Source: Phascolomyces articulosus
Lineage: Eukaryota > Mucoromycota > Mucoromycetes > Mucorales > Lichtheimiaceae
Length of the DNA stretch: 64,000 nucleotides
Assembly: GCA_025677815.1 (NCBI GenBank)
Contig: JAIXMP010000001.1
Coordinates: 1-64,000 of the forward strand
Direction of reading: 5' to 3'
The notes under the pieces are model-generated. The model was not told the origin of the DNA. It saw nothing but the letters and a program-made list of their open reading frames with translations, and searched no databases. How positions within the stretch are numbered: position 1 is the first letter of the stretch; the number at the start of each line of letters is the position of its first letter. Below, piece by piece: positions 12,801 through 25,000 of this stretch. The position numbers and the translations under genes are program-made.

Positions 12801-15177
12801 TACCTTGACTGGTGGTTCCAAGCCTCACTCGTCCGGTATTTTGGTCAAGGTCCAAGAATTGGCTGATATTCGACATCAAATCAATGAACATCGTCAGACA
12901 TTGGAACATATTGAACGAGAATTAGAAGCGGCACAAAAATCCATTGCTGCTTATCAAAAATGTAAACAGAGATTGGATCTCCAATCGCATGAAATTTCAC
13001 TTTTGGAAAGTCGTTTGAATCAAAGTAACCATGCTCAGGTAAAGTGCAATAAATATGTGTCAAGTGATATTTATACTCATGCGAACATTGGGGGATCACA
13101 CTCACCTGACTTTTTTTTTGTAGTTGAAACAACGTGTGGAAGCCATTAAAGTATTAATTGAAGAACAAGAAGCTGCTGTTGCCAAAGCAAAAGAAAGATA
13201 TCAAGAAGCCATCACCAATGAAGCTCGAATTCAAAAAGAAATGCGAGAATTTAATGATAACAGAGATTCAAAATTGAATGAAATGACAGTAAGCAAAGAA
13301 ATATGGGGGAGATAAAGCACAATAATTTCAAATGTTGTTGACTAAACTTTTACTTTTTGTTATGTTAGAATCGTGTTGCAAAACTTCGAGTCCAAGTAAA
13401 CAAGGACGCACAGAAAATGAATGACATGCATCGTGCAGTACAAACATTGGAACTTGAAAGAGGTATTTTTTATACACATTTATTTTGGTACCTGTATCTT
13501 GGATTCGAGTTACACACGCACACATACATACGCACAAACATTCATCATGTATTTACCATGTACATCAACTATTAGAACAATTACGATCGGATATTGCATC
13601 ATGTGATCAAGACATGAAACGTGTTCGAGATACCATTAGTGAATATAAAGAACGACACTCTGAGATGGTACAAGAAATTGAACAGCTACAAACCAATCTA
13701 AAACAATCCCAAGATGATTTACAACGAGAAACGGAAATTCTTGCTTCTTTCAATGAAGAGTTAAAAGAATTGGAAATGTTACAACAAAAGAAGGCAAAAC
13801 AAGTGAATGAACATAATTTAGAAATTCAAAAGATTTCACATGAGTTGGAAAAGTTTAATCGAGAGCAACATGGAGCACAACAAGCCATTCAGGAATTAGA
13901 AAATCAATATGATTGGATCCAAGATCAAAAACAGTAAGTTATTTTTTTTTGGGAGGGAAGGGAAAATGATAGGATGAAAGAGGGATCATTCAAAAACTGA
14001 TACAATGCATGATATAGATTCTTTGGTGAACCTGGATCACCTTATGATTATTCCAATATTAATGTGGGTGATTCCCGAAAAACATTACAACGATTACGTG
14101 AAAAATATGAATCTATGCGTAAAAAGATCAATGTTCGTGTCATGAATATGATTGACAAGTAAGTCCTTTCTTTTTTTTTCTGATGGAACTCCCCAATCTT
14201 TATGATGAGAGTCAACTCAATGTTTTTCTCTATCTATTTTTTTTAGTGTGGAAAAGAAAGAATCCGGTTTAATGACCATGCTTCAAACTGTACAAAAAGA
14301 TAAAAAAAAAATTGAAGATACCATTCAATCATTAGATGATTATAAAATGGAAGCACTCGAACGGACATGGAGTAAAGTAAACAAGTAAGTTGTTATTGTT
14401 GGTAGGATAAGTGTATATAAAAGATTATATTGATGGATGATATGTTTATTATTATTATTATTATTACTATTATAGAGACTTTGCGGAAATTTTTGCGGAT
14501 CTTTTACCAGGTAATACATGTCGACTTCAAGCACCTGAAGGAAAAACCATTTCAGAAGGTTTAGAAGTCAAAGTCAATCTTGGTGGTGTATGGAAACAAA
14601 GTTTAACTGAATTAAGTGGTGGTCAAAGGTATAATTCATTCTATTATTCTTCTATATTTTTATTGACCTGATCTCATTTTCTATTTTTATACTCTATTGT
14701 TAATCCGAAATATTTTTTTTATCTATATTCTTTTTTTTTTTTGGTACAAGATCCTTGATTGCACTATCCTTGATTTTATCCTTATTACAATTCAAACCTG
14801 CACCCATGTATATTCTGGATGAAGTAGATGCAGCTTTGGATTTATCACACACACAAAATATTGGTCAACTTTTAAGAACACGGTTTAAAGGATCTCAATT
14901 TGTGGTTGTATCACTAAAAGATGGCATGTTTAATAATGCAAATGTTCTTTTCAGAACCCGGTTCCGGGATGGTACATCTGTGGTAGAGGTAAGTTTGTAA
15001 TACAATCATATGGAATGTAGAGATCTTATTGTCTGACGTATTATTATCATCTACTATTAGCGTACAACACATCGACCAGCAGGATCTTCATCCGATAAAC
15101 ATTCTCGAGATAGTTCAGGTTCAAGTCGTAAACGTGGACGTAATGATAAAGAAAATCGACCTGTCACTACTACATAG
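9876..15177 (+). CDS. SMC2: Condensin subunit SMC2, 17 exons, about 1207 aa
   Basis: Exons: 9876-10043, 10159-10308, 10425-10697, 10891-11028, 11130-11264, 11374-11529, 11609-11795, 11931-12202, 12298-13038, 13124-13288, 13369-13462, 13576-13933, 14018-14158, 14247-14384, 14476-14628, 14751-14988, 15061-15177. They total 1208 codons with every junction in phase. The N-terminus reads [14 protein letters not shown] with Walker [10 protein letters not shown] (residues 33-41). The arms are long heptad coiled coils. The hinge is encoded mainly by the 741-nt exon at 12298-13038. The C-terminal head has signature [14 protein letters not shown] and Walker [16 protein letters not shown]. These SMC2-specific blocks ([25 protein letters not shown]) separate it from SMC1/3/4. 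It pairs with SMC4 in condensin for mitotic chromosome compaction. The length matches the family. The C-terminal tail is a basic/serine-rich extension. Confidence 0.97.
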
Positions 15178-15664
15178 TTCTATATATATAATTCACTTTA
15201 AAAATTAAAAATATAGTGGCTATGATATATATAGTGACTATATATTAAAAATTGTATGGTTTCTTTTTTTTTTCTCAATCTCATATTATTATATTCTCTA
15301 TACATCATCAAATTATCATCCGTCATTCTCATAATTCATCTATGTAATTTTTTTTTTTGCTCTTTCTCATCCTTCCCTTCTTTTGGACCCTTTTTTTTTT
15401 TGCTTCCAAACACTTTGTCAATATATATTTTTATCATTAACGAAATTTGTAATATTTAGTTATTTCAGAACTAAAAAGAAAAAAATTATAAAATTTACTT
15501 TGTGAAATAAGAATATTTTTTGGGAGAGTATATATTGTACAACATGGAAAATTAAAACCTAAATTTCCATGAAAAAAGAGGGAATTATATATATATAAAT
15601 AAAAAAAAAGAAGTGGGGTTTGGTTTTTGTTGCTCTACTTCTTTTTGAAGTGTTTCTTTGTATA
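15178..15664. other. Convergent 3' intergenic region (SMC2 / RING gene)
   Basis: AT-rich spacer with poly(T), poly(A) and TA-dinucleotide tracts between two genes transcribed towards each other. It should contain both terminators and polyadenylation sites; no gene seen. Confidence 0.5.
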
Positions 15665-17984
15665 TTATCGATGATTTTCTTCTGGATAGGGTTTCCCTCT
15701 ACAATCCCGTTTACACATTGGACATCGACTATTTAATGCCAACCATTCATGAACACACGTACGATGAAAATGATGGTTGCACCTATATATTGTATATATC
15801 CTTTTGTTAGCGAAAAGAAAAAAAAATGATATGCGTAATTAAAAAAAGGCGGTGCTTTACCATAATTGGCACAGTATATCTCCGTCATCATATGTGGATA
15901 AACAAATGGCACACACTTGGTCTTGCTCGTTGGGGATTTCGATTGTATCAAATTCTTGATAGGAGGATGAAGAGGAAAGCTCATTAATGGATGAATCAGA
16001 AATAAATCCTAATCGAACCCAAATATGATCCAGAAAACTTAATGAAGGTTCCATGGATTCTGACATTTTTTTCGATTGTTTTTTTGATGTTGTTGTGGGT
16101 ACCGTCGTGGTTGCAGCAGCAGCTGCTGTTGTTGCAGAAGTATTTAATTCATGAATTTCGATTTCTTCATGTCCAGCTGATGATATTGGACGTGTGGTAG
16201 ATGTTGGATTAGTTGTGGGAAGAGGTGTGGGTGTCGGTGGTATTGGTTTATTCGATTTAAACTGATATATAGGTATACTGGCAATTTCTTCACTGGAGGC
16301 ACCACCCATATCCACCGCATCTTCGACATGAATAATACGCATTCCAACTAATAATTCCATTAAAAATAAGTGGTGTGTGTGTATACAAAGTATGGGTGAG
16401 AAAAACTTTTTGGGTGAGAAAACAAATTCGTTTATGGAAAAGAGGCAACAGAAAATGATCAAGAGAAAAAGTGAATAATAATACTTTACCAAGAACACAT
16501 GGTAAACAAAAAATAACGGCAGTACACAAGAATATAGGAACGGATATTATCATATAATTATATATAATCACTACCAAAGATAAATAATATAATGGTACGG
16601 CCGTTTCAGAACATGTACTTGATGTAAATAGCATATAGTTGCCTATAATAAACCATAATAAACCAAACATATCTAATGCTGATTTTGCTCTACGGAGTGT
16701 AATAGTGTTTTTTTTATAAAAAGAATTAGAAACTACCCATTTTTATCATGTGCAAAATTTGTAAGAATTACAGTGGAGAAAAGGAAGATAAGTTTTACCG
16801 ATCAATCCAGTGGGTTAATGTAGTATCAGGATAAAGAGGATTGGAGATTTCAGGTCGACTTGTACGATGCATAATATTAGGTGGAGGAGCTTGTGCCATC
16901 ACAGAAGGCTGTTGCTCTGGATGCTGATGATGAGGAGAATAATGGGATGAATGAGATTGGTATGGATGATGATATGAATGGTATGATGAATAATGATGAT
17001 GATATGAAGAATGAGATGGAGTGGGTTCTTGATGTGCAGATGAAATAAATGATGCTGGAGTGGTAGGTGGTAATGGAGGTTGTGCTGCTGATGGTACTAT
17101 ACCAGTAGTAATAGCAGTATTGGTTGTCGTAGGATGGTTGGATGATGAAGAAGTAGATGGCAATGCTGATGATAATGTGGTATTAGGCATGTTCATTGTA
17201 GTAGAAGTAGTGATGTTAGTCATAGGATACATTTCACCTGTTTCGGCGCGATTCTCCGCGCTGACTGTGGGTTGCTGGAATGTATAATGAGATGATTGAA
17301 ATGGAGAGGATGAAGGTTGTTGTTGAGATTGTCGTTGTTGTTGCTGTAATAATCGACGTGGTATCAAATGTAAATAAACAGTAAGAGGACAAGCCAATGT
17401 CAGTCTTAAAATATAGACAGTGATAAATACACGTAAAGGTTTATCACAATACATTTCCCAAGAAAAAGTCAATACAATAATTGAGGCAATCACCTATGAA
17501 TAATACAAGTTGTTCATTATGAGTTATTATCATATACACAATGGTAACGAAAATAGAAAATAAACGCATCATTATTTATCGCCACCAACCCCACTTTCTC
17601 TCTTGCTCTCTCCTGAATAAATTAAAAAAAAATATGAGGCCAACAAATAGCCAAGTTATTTTTTTTTTAAGAAAAAAAAAACAAGTTTTATACCTGCACC
17701 GCCATTAACGTCATGGAGGAAGCAAGAAAGAGTTTCGAGGTACGTGAACTTCTACGCCAATTTAAAGCAAAATGACTGAACCAATGGGATCGTACTCTTC
17801 GTGAAGTACGGGCTGTACTTCTAGATAAATGAACGGCATTGGAAGGAGAATTGGTAAGAATATGTTGTAATGCAGGTCGTGTAGAAGAAGAAGAAGAACT
17901 TGTGGACGATGTAGTAGAAGTCGTGGATGGTTGATGACGATGATTTAGCCTACTTGTGGTGGTAGTAGGAGGAGGAGGCTGCAT
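15665..17984 (-). CDS. Multi-pass membrane RING-H2 E3 ubiquitin ligase, 5 exons, 596 aa
   Basis: Minus-strand exons: 17694-17984, 16799-17493, 16490-16689, 15861-16347, 15665-15782 (597 codons, all in phase). The C-terminus is a RING-H2 finger, about residues 541-582. It runs CAIC, then CQLW-CNHHFHRTC, then CPMC, the C-x2-C...C-x-H-x2-H-x2-C...C-x2-C ligand set, split by an intron in the middle of the finger. Four hydrophobic segments are visible: two around residues 85-150 flanking the exon 1/2 junction, and two in exon 3 (FGLLWFIIGNYMLF and the stretch after TAVPLYYLSL). Between them is a long Ser/His/Pro/Gln-rich loop with His-Tyr-rich repeats. This layout resembles fungal membrane-anchored RING-H2 ligases acting in ER/Golgi/vacuole quality control, but I cannot assign a named orthologue. 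Confidence 0.85.
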
Positions 17985-18728
17985 CGGTCACAAAATAAAA
18001 TAGCTCTCGAAAGCACAAAATAGATATAGATAGATATACTAATTATTAAGAATATAAAAGGTGTTCTATAATAATAATATATAATCGTGTAATAATATGT
18101 AAGAAAGATAGAAAATATGTATAAAAAAATTACAAAAGCGAAAGGAGAGGAAAAGAAAATGAGAAAAGGGAAAGCTTTTAGTTGGTTGCAGAAACAAGAG
18201 GTGTCGTGTAACTATCTAAATTCTTACATAATGAAGCGGGTCTAAAAAGGTTCTGGAATTTTGTTTCTGGTAGGATTGATTATAACATATAAAGTATAAA
18301 AGGAGTTCAGCTATAATAGTTACCCATCAAAAGGATCTTTTTATTTTGATGAAATGAATCGAATATATGATATCTTTTTGACAACAAATAAAAGAAGTAT
18401 GGTTATACCCGGGTTTTTTTAGTTGAAATCCATGAATCCTGGGAATTGTACTCCACGTTTTTATAATATATTTTGCATATAAGGAAAAAGGAAAAATGAT
18501 AACCAAAATCTAAGTGATATTGCGCCTCAAAAAGAATGATAACCTGCTTCTTTTTTTATACGCAGCAAAAAAAACCGCATTTGGTTCTTTTTTCTATACT
18601 TTTCCCCTCCCCTTTTTTTTATTGGTTACGCGCTCCTCAAAGCTCGACGCACGCGTTTTGATTCAAACAACAACTCATTCAATCTATATACGACACACGT
18701 TTGGTTGAAAATAGATTAAAAAAAACTA
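17985..18728. promoter_or_regulatory. Divergent promoter region, RING gene / MRE11; ACGCGT at 18651-18656
   Basis: It separates two divergently transcribed genes. Near MRE11 the sequence has a TTACGCGC block around 18626-18633 and a perfect ACGCGT at 18651-18656, about 73 nt before the MRE11 start. This again suggests an MBF-like cell-cycle site. The rest is AT-rich with no gene. Confidence 0.4.
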
Positions 18729-20402
18729 ATGGCCAATACATTTCGAATCTTGATCTCAACGGATAACCACGTTGGTTATCTCGAAGACGACCAAATCCGA
18801 GGCAAAGATTCCTTTCAATCGTTCGAAGAAGTATTATTATTAGCCAAACAATACAATGTGGATTTTATTCTTTTGGGAGGTGATTTGTTTCATCATAGTC
18901 AACCGTCTCTCTATTGTCTTCGTGAAGTCATGGGATTGATTCGACAACATTTATTTGGTGACAAACCATGTGAATTCAACATTTGCAGTGATCAATCCAT
19001 CAATTTCCCAAGTCGTTTTCAACGTGGTTGCAATGTTTACGATCCCAACCTCAATATCAGCATTCCTATATTTACTATCCATGGCAATCACGACGATCCA
19101 GTCGGTCAAGGCAATTTATCTGCCATGGATTTATTAGCCAGTGTAGGATGTGCTAATTACTTTGGGCGTTCTCATGATTTGAATGATATCAAGGTATATC
19201 CCATCTTGATGCAAAAGGGCGATACAAAATTGGCCTTGTATGGATTAGGTAATGTACGTGATGAAAGACTTCATCATGCATGGCGCGATGGCTCCGTCTC
19301 ATTTATTCGACCTGATAGTAGCGACCAAGATGACCAAGAAAGGAGACAAAGTCAGGAATGGCTGGATCATGCATTTAATATGTTTGTCTTGCATCAAAAT
19401 CGTGTGCGTCATGGCCCGACCTCTTATATTCCAGAAGAATTCTTGGATGAGTTTTTAGATTTTGTCCTTTGGGGTCATGAACATGATTGTCGTATTGATC
19501 CAGAACCTCGTGATGGAAAAGACATTTGTCAACCTGGATCTTCGATTGCTACCAGTCTGGCAGAGGGGGAAGCATTACCCAAACACGTAGGATTATTGGA
19601 AATCACAGGAAAAGATTATTCTTTACAAAAAATTCGACTTTCTACAGTTCGACCTTTTCAATACACAGCCGTGGCATTATCGCAAGTGGATGAACTTCGA
19701 AGTGCCGTTGGCGATGCCAAAGCATGTCAACGTTATCTTTATTCTGTGGTGGAAGATTTAATTGGTCGAGCAGAAAGGGAATGGGAAGAACAACAGGAAG
19801 AAGGAGAAAATCGTGAAGATCGAACCATGCCACTACCTTTGATTCGAATTCGTGTGGATTATAGTGGTGGATTTGATGCATTTAACGTTGTCGTCTTTGG
19901 GAAAAAATTTGTATCGCGTGTTGCCAACCCTCGCGATATTCTCAAATTCCATCGACAACGTACGAATATTGCCGGAGAAAATGCGACGACACGACGACAA
20001 CGTCAACAGCAAATATTAAATGATCCAACTTCGAGCGTACCTGAACGATTGGATAACGTGCGTGTGGAAACATTGGTGGATGAAATTCTCGGAAGGAATC
20101 TAGAAGTGCTTCCAGAGAATGAAATGCAGGATGTAGTACAGAAATTGATTGACAAGGATGACAAGAATGCAGTATCTAGTTTTATTAAACAGTCTGTGCT
20201 TCGCATGAAACGTAGCATTGATGGAGACCAACGTAGCAATATTGACAATTTATCGGATCAATATGTGAAACGAAGAGCAACAGAATTAAAACAAGATCGA
20301 TTTGATATGTATGCTCGTGAACAAACGTCACGTAATTCAAGACGACGTGCAAGACAACAAAGGGATGCCATGGATATGAATGATAATGATAATGATGAAT
20401 AA
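18729..20402 (+). CDS. MRE11: Double-strand-break repair nuclease MRE11, intronless, 557 aa
   Basis: Nuclease of the Mre11-Rad50-Nbs1/Xrs2 complex: 3'-5' exonuclease and endonuclease that starts resection and signals breaks in the nucleus. Metallophosphoesterase motifs are all present: D12-N-H14, GGDLFH (D52), IHGNHDDP (N120, H121), and WGHEHDC around residues 248-253, followed by QPGSSIATSL. The Mre11 DNA-binding (capping) domain follows to about residue 410. The C-terminal tail is short, basic and ends in Arg-rich and Asn/Asp-rich sequence; it is shorter than in human (about 700 residues). No intron interrupts the gene, although neighbours such as SMC2 have 16. Confidence 0.97.
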   Translation: MANTFRILISTDNHVGYLEDDQIRGKDSFQSFEEVLLLAKQYNVDFILLGGDLFHHSQPSLYCLREVMGLIRQHLFGDKPCEFNICSDQSINFPSRFQRGCNVYDPNLNISIPIFTIHGNHDDPVGQGNLSAMDLLASVGCANYFGRSHDLNDIKVYPILMQKGDTKLALYGLGNVRDERLHHAWRDGSVSFIRPDSSDQDDQERRQSQEWLDHAFNMFVLHQNRVRHGPTSYIPEEFLDEFLDFVLWGHEHDCRIDPEPRDGKDICQPGSSIATSLAEGEALPKHVGLLEITGKDYSLQKIRLSTVRPFQYTAVALSQVDELRSAVGDAKACQRYLYSVVEDLIGRAEREWEEQQEEGENREDRTMPLPLIRIRVDYSGGFDAFNVVVFGKKFVSRVANPRDILKFHRQRTNIAGENATTRRQRQQQILNDPTSSVPERLDNVRVETLVDEILGRNLEVLPENEMQDVVQKLIDKDDKNAVSSFIKQSVLRMKRSIDGDQRSNIDNLSDQYVKRRATELKQDRFDMYAREQTSRNSRRRARQQRDAMDMNDNDNDE

Positions 20403-20866
20403 TTACATTTATATAAAAGGAAAACAAAATATCTTTTTTCTTCTTCTTTCCAATTCAGTCAGTGTACGTAAAATGTAAATATATAACTTTTTCTTACCCC
20501 TCTACTATGTACTTTTGCTTGTAATAATAACAACACTTTATATATAAAAATATCATATATACTACACAACCAAAATATTATAGCACAATATGTCAATATT
20601 AAATTCTTTACTGCTTACAACTATATATATGATAATAATAATAAAGAAGGAGTAGAAAAAAAGAATAAATTCTTGGTTATATGTGCTTCTATGGATTTTT
20701 TTTTTCAGGGATAAATGGAAAAAAAAGATGGTTGGAATTTATCGCTTTTAGGCCGAAAGAGAGGGGGAGACTGTGCGTTTGACAACTCAAATCATTTTTA
20801 TTTTGTTTAATTATTCTATTTCTTTTTCTTGTTTACAAATCTTTTTTTTTTCAATAATCTATTACC
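20403..20866. other. Intergenic region after MRE11
   Basis: AT-rich 3' flank of MRE11 and pyrimidine-rich leader of the next gene. No gene or clear motif found. Confidence 0.45.
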
Positions 20867-22074
20867 ATGTCCAATGACAATAATAATAATAATAATAATA
20901 ATAATAGCAACAATCTATCCACATCAACACCAATAATACAAAATATGAATACAATGGATCCTGCAGAACAAATCCAATTCGCAGTTTTGGAACAATACCC
21001 AGAAGTGTATATAACGCGTAATAATGGAAGAAATCATTTTTCAGATATCATAACACCTACGCGTTTGCCATTTAAAGCACATGAAGAAGGTAACGAGATA
21101 CTATTATACAACCTATACCTACCCAAGCAAATTCAGTGACTGTATTAACAGATTCACATGATATTATAGTGCCCAATACAACGTCAACCGATCAACAAGA
21201 TCCTAATGATAATCATTATTACCTTGCTCGCGATTCTAACGTATCTCGTAATTCAATGCCACAATTTCCTTGCGCCGCCAAAAGTCGCACGTCAATAAGA
21301 AATCTACAGTATTATTATCATCAGGATTATTATCACAATAGTACTTTACCACGATCTCCACGCATTCCATCCTCATTATCCGATATCATCCAATTCAACA
21401 CAATCGACACGAACAATAGTCGACAACTACAAAATCCAGATAGTTATTATCAAGATCGTTTTAGTATTACAGAAATACCTTTAAACACAGGAGATGACGA
21501 TTCAATAAATGATGAAAAACAAGAGCGACGTCAAGTATTACAAGGTGCTTCTAGTAGTAAAACATTAGTTGCGATGCCGATGCATCCATCTGAACAACAA
21601 TATTCAACTACTGATCCTTCAACTAACGACACCAACAAAACAGATCAGCAATCACAACATCATAATAATCGACAATCATGGCGAGTAACAGCCACAGAAT
21701 CCATATTTTCCATGTTATCAGCTCCTTCCAAAATTAGTCGATCGACCACACAACATTATGTTTTCTCACCACCTTCATTAGCAGAATTAAGACAACACCA
21801 TCAAAGCTTTAATAATTATGGTGGAAGCTCAAAACATCAAGATGAAGAGGAAACCGTGACGATGTATATGGATGATGAAAAAACACTGGATAGCAAAGGA
21901 AACAAAAGGAGACCTCATCTCAAGAAACCATCCCAGCGTGGCTTATGTAATACCATGACTATTGCTACCGTTGTCGTGGTCGTTTTATTCTTATTTGCTG
22001 GATACCCACTTTCTGTTCATATTGCAAAACAAAGAAATGAAAATAATCACACGCCTTCCTCTTCTCTCTTCTAG
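20867..22074 (+). CDS. Type II membrane protein with long disordered tail, Kre6/Skn1-like N-terminus without GH16 domain
   Basis: Two exons, 20867-21089 and 21137-22074, are joined across a 47-nt intron in phase (387 codons). After a poly-Asn run (residues 5-13) the protein is about 340 residues of Asn/Ser/Gln/His-rich, presumably cytosolic sequence. A juxtamembrane basic patch (KGNKRRPHLKKPSQRG) is followed by one transmembrane segment, TIATVVVVVLFLFAGYPLSV, and a luminal tail of about 20 residues. The order of Ser-Pro-rich tail, basic patch and TM ending in F-x-GYP resembles the N-terminus of Kre6/Skn1 beta-1,6-glucan synthesis proteins. The catalytic GH16 domain that should follow is absent, and I found none downstream. 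It is either a truncated paralogue or an unrelated single-pass protein. Confidence 0.6.
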
Positions 22075-25000
22075 TTAACATAGAGTTCCATTTATACTTA
22101 TTATTGTCCTTAACTAGTACGTAGTTTTAACTATTACTATTATTATTATTATTACTATTATTATGCATTATATATTATATATTATTGATATATCATTACT
22201 TTCGAGTTTTTTAATTAATATAATCTTGTCAAACGGTAAATGCTACTTTTCCGTAGTAATTTAATTTTATAAAGAAATATAATACCATAAAAATAGCAGC
22301 ACGTAATGATGTCTAATTTTTTATTATAATATATATCTATACGTATATACCCCCAAAACAACAACAACAACAACAGAGTCCTGAACTACATATATTTACA
22401 AAAATTAAAATGGAGGAGAGAGGAGGGAGTGATATTTTTTTTATATCCATAAGTTGTTTTTTTTTTTTAAAAAAAAAAAAAGGATAGATATATTATCCAA
22501 TGCTGCCAGCATGATGTAAATTCTTAATAATGGTATATCATTTGGCACTAATGGAGAGCTTTATGTGTTCACACAATTTATTTTCTTCTACCTTAGTGAA
22601 ATATGTCAGGTAAAATGTAGTGCATATTCAATTTGAGTTTCCCCCTTTTTTTGATTTTGCACCTCAGCCATGAACTTTACATCATTCCTAATAACAATCA
22701 CCTTTATGGACCTCAGTTAAGTGATCTGCATAAATAAAAGAATATGATTTTCCAATATGCCGCCAAGCACCGTTAAAAATATTTGTTGCTTATCGGCCCA
22801 AATATGCTTTTTTTTTTCGAAGACGTACTACCCAAAGTTTATGAAAATATTTCAAAAATGCATTATTGAAAAAAGCTTTGTTCGCCACTATGTTTATAAA
22901 TAGAATCATTTTTTATTCGTATTTAGAAACTTTAAAATAAAATATATTTATCATATACCTTTTATCCATTGACTTGCTTCAAATGATAGTATATCATAAC
23001 GATTGAACACTGTATTAAAAAAAAGTTGATTAGTATGCCGTTGTCTTTTTGTAAACACCGTGCTTAACAGCGTAAAACCAGCGAAAAAAAAAGGCGGGGG
23101 GCCTGAAAATTTCTGGGGGAGCTTGCTATGACAACTTCGTTACCATGTCTACGACATCTGCTCAACTCACACTCTGCCTGTGTGCTCTTTTCCTCGTGCT
23201 GTACGGTGACTGTATTTCTGAAGATATTGCTTTAGCATTGCTCTTCTTGATTGACTCGTTCATTCAATTCTGTTTCCTGGTCTGACTCCTTCACTCCAAG
23301 TGGACTCTTCTTTTCTCCTTCTGGGTACTTATGTCCCATGTCAAAACTACATCGTGCTATACTTTAGCATGCACATATATTGTTAATAATGTAATATCAT
23401 TACGTTGTTCTCTCTTCTCGCTCCCTTCACCATCCACAACTGACATTGTGTTCCGTGATGTTAAAACTTCGTGTTCACCCACGGAGCGCCCACAATCTTC
23501 GAATTGCAAGGGCAAAGATGAAGTTCGATATACACCTTCTCTCTTCTTTTCCGAGGATGGTGAAGCTAAACTTCCTCCTGACCCTTGCGATGCTCCAGTG
23601 TATTCACCAATTTTTGGTAAATACGTCCCCTGGTTTATTGCACGTTTAAGTGATGAGATGCTAATAACATATGTTTCTATTTATATTTGCATATTAGAAT
23701 ATGGATGAGCTTATACATTTCAAAACTAAAATGATCCGACAAAAAAAATCATCATTTCTGACATCTATCCACTCTTCGATTCAGTAAGTTTAGATTATAG
23801 ATATTATATTACTTTATACCAATTATATTATATAAATTGATGGTTGTAGAGATACTAATGTGTCTTTCCTTTTCATATTACTATTGTGTATATAATAGAA
23901 CACGGAGTGAACAAAAAATACACACGCAAACACAAAAAAAAAAAGAATTATACGTACATAAATCACCTTATGGCAATTACGTACTATATATATAATGCTA
24001 CAAATATTTTGACAATTCAGTAAGTTATAAATTCATTTCAAATGTGTAAGAAACCATTTTGAATGTAGTCAGTATAACCTATCAATGTGCATATTAGAAT
24101 TTGGTCGTGATGAAATCAAGAACAAAAAAAAAAAAGAAAGAAAAAGAAAAATCTAATCCAACAGCCTTCATTTATCACAAGAACCAAAACCAAGAAAAAG
24201 AAACACTTCAATGTCGAAATATACTCATATCATCGCCACTGTTAAATTCCAACAAGAAGATTCAATATCATCAGGAATCCTATAAAAAAAAGCATATAGT
24301 TTTTATTGCTAACTACCTCCTTCTGTAATTCATATTACAGCATTCTCCCTAAAAAAAATAGATAGATAGATAAAAGGAAAAAAAAAAAAGAGGCGAAAAT
24401 CATCTCAAGCACATAACTAACTACTAACATTTTTACAGAGCTTCTTGGATAGGTATTTTTATTTTGCACTCGTACGTATATACACCTCAACACACAACAC
24501 ACTGTTAGCCATGGTATATTATTACCATATAGTTAGAAATCACATTAGTAAATAAAATTAATTACTTGTAGTATTATTTATATAATAAACCGGTAATGTT
24601 GATATATTGAAAATCATTTATCTTTCCAACAATTAAATGAAACGCGCCTGGGGGAAAAATATCGGGCTAGTCCTTTTAGTCATTTCCCCTTTCTTTTTTT
24701 CTTTCAAAACACACATTTTTTTGTCACTTTGGCAATGACGATGTTGACTCCTCCATCTCCATTACACTGTATACACTCAATGCAACAGCCATCAAAAGTT
24801 CTTTTGATTGTGTGAGCAAGGCTAATGATAAACTTGACTATCAATTGACAATAAATCACATGTCAGATACCATTATGTTCAAATGATCTTACTTGTTCCA
24901 TGCTCTTCATAATCGTGCTCATGTTTATTGCAAAAAAATATAAATACGAAGCAGCTGCTACGTAAGGGCGCCCAAGAAATGATATCAATAGCAACAGGAT

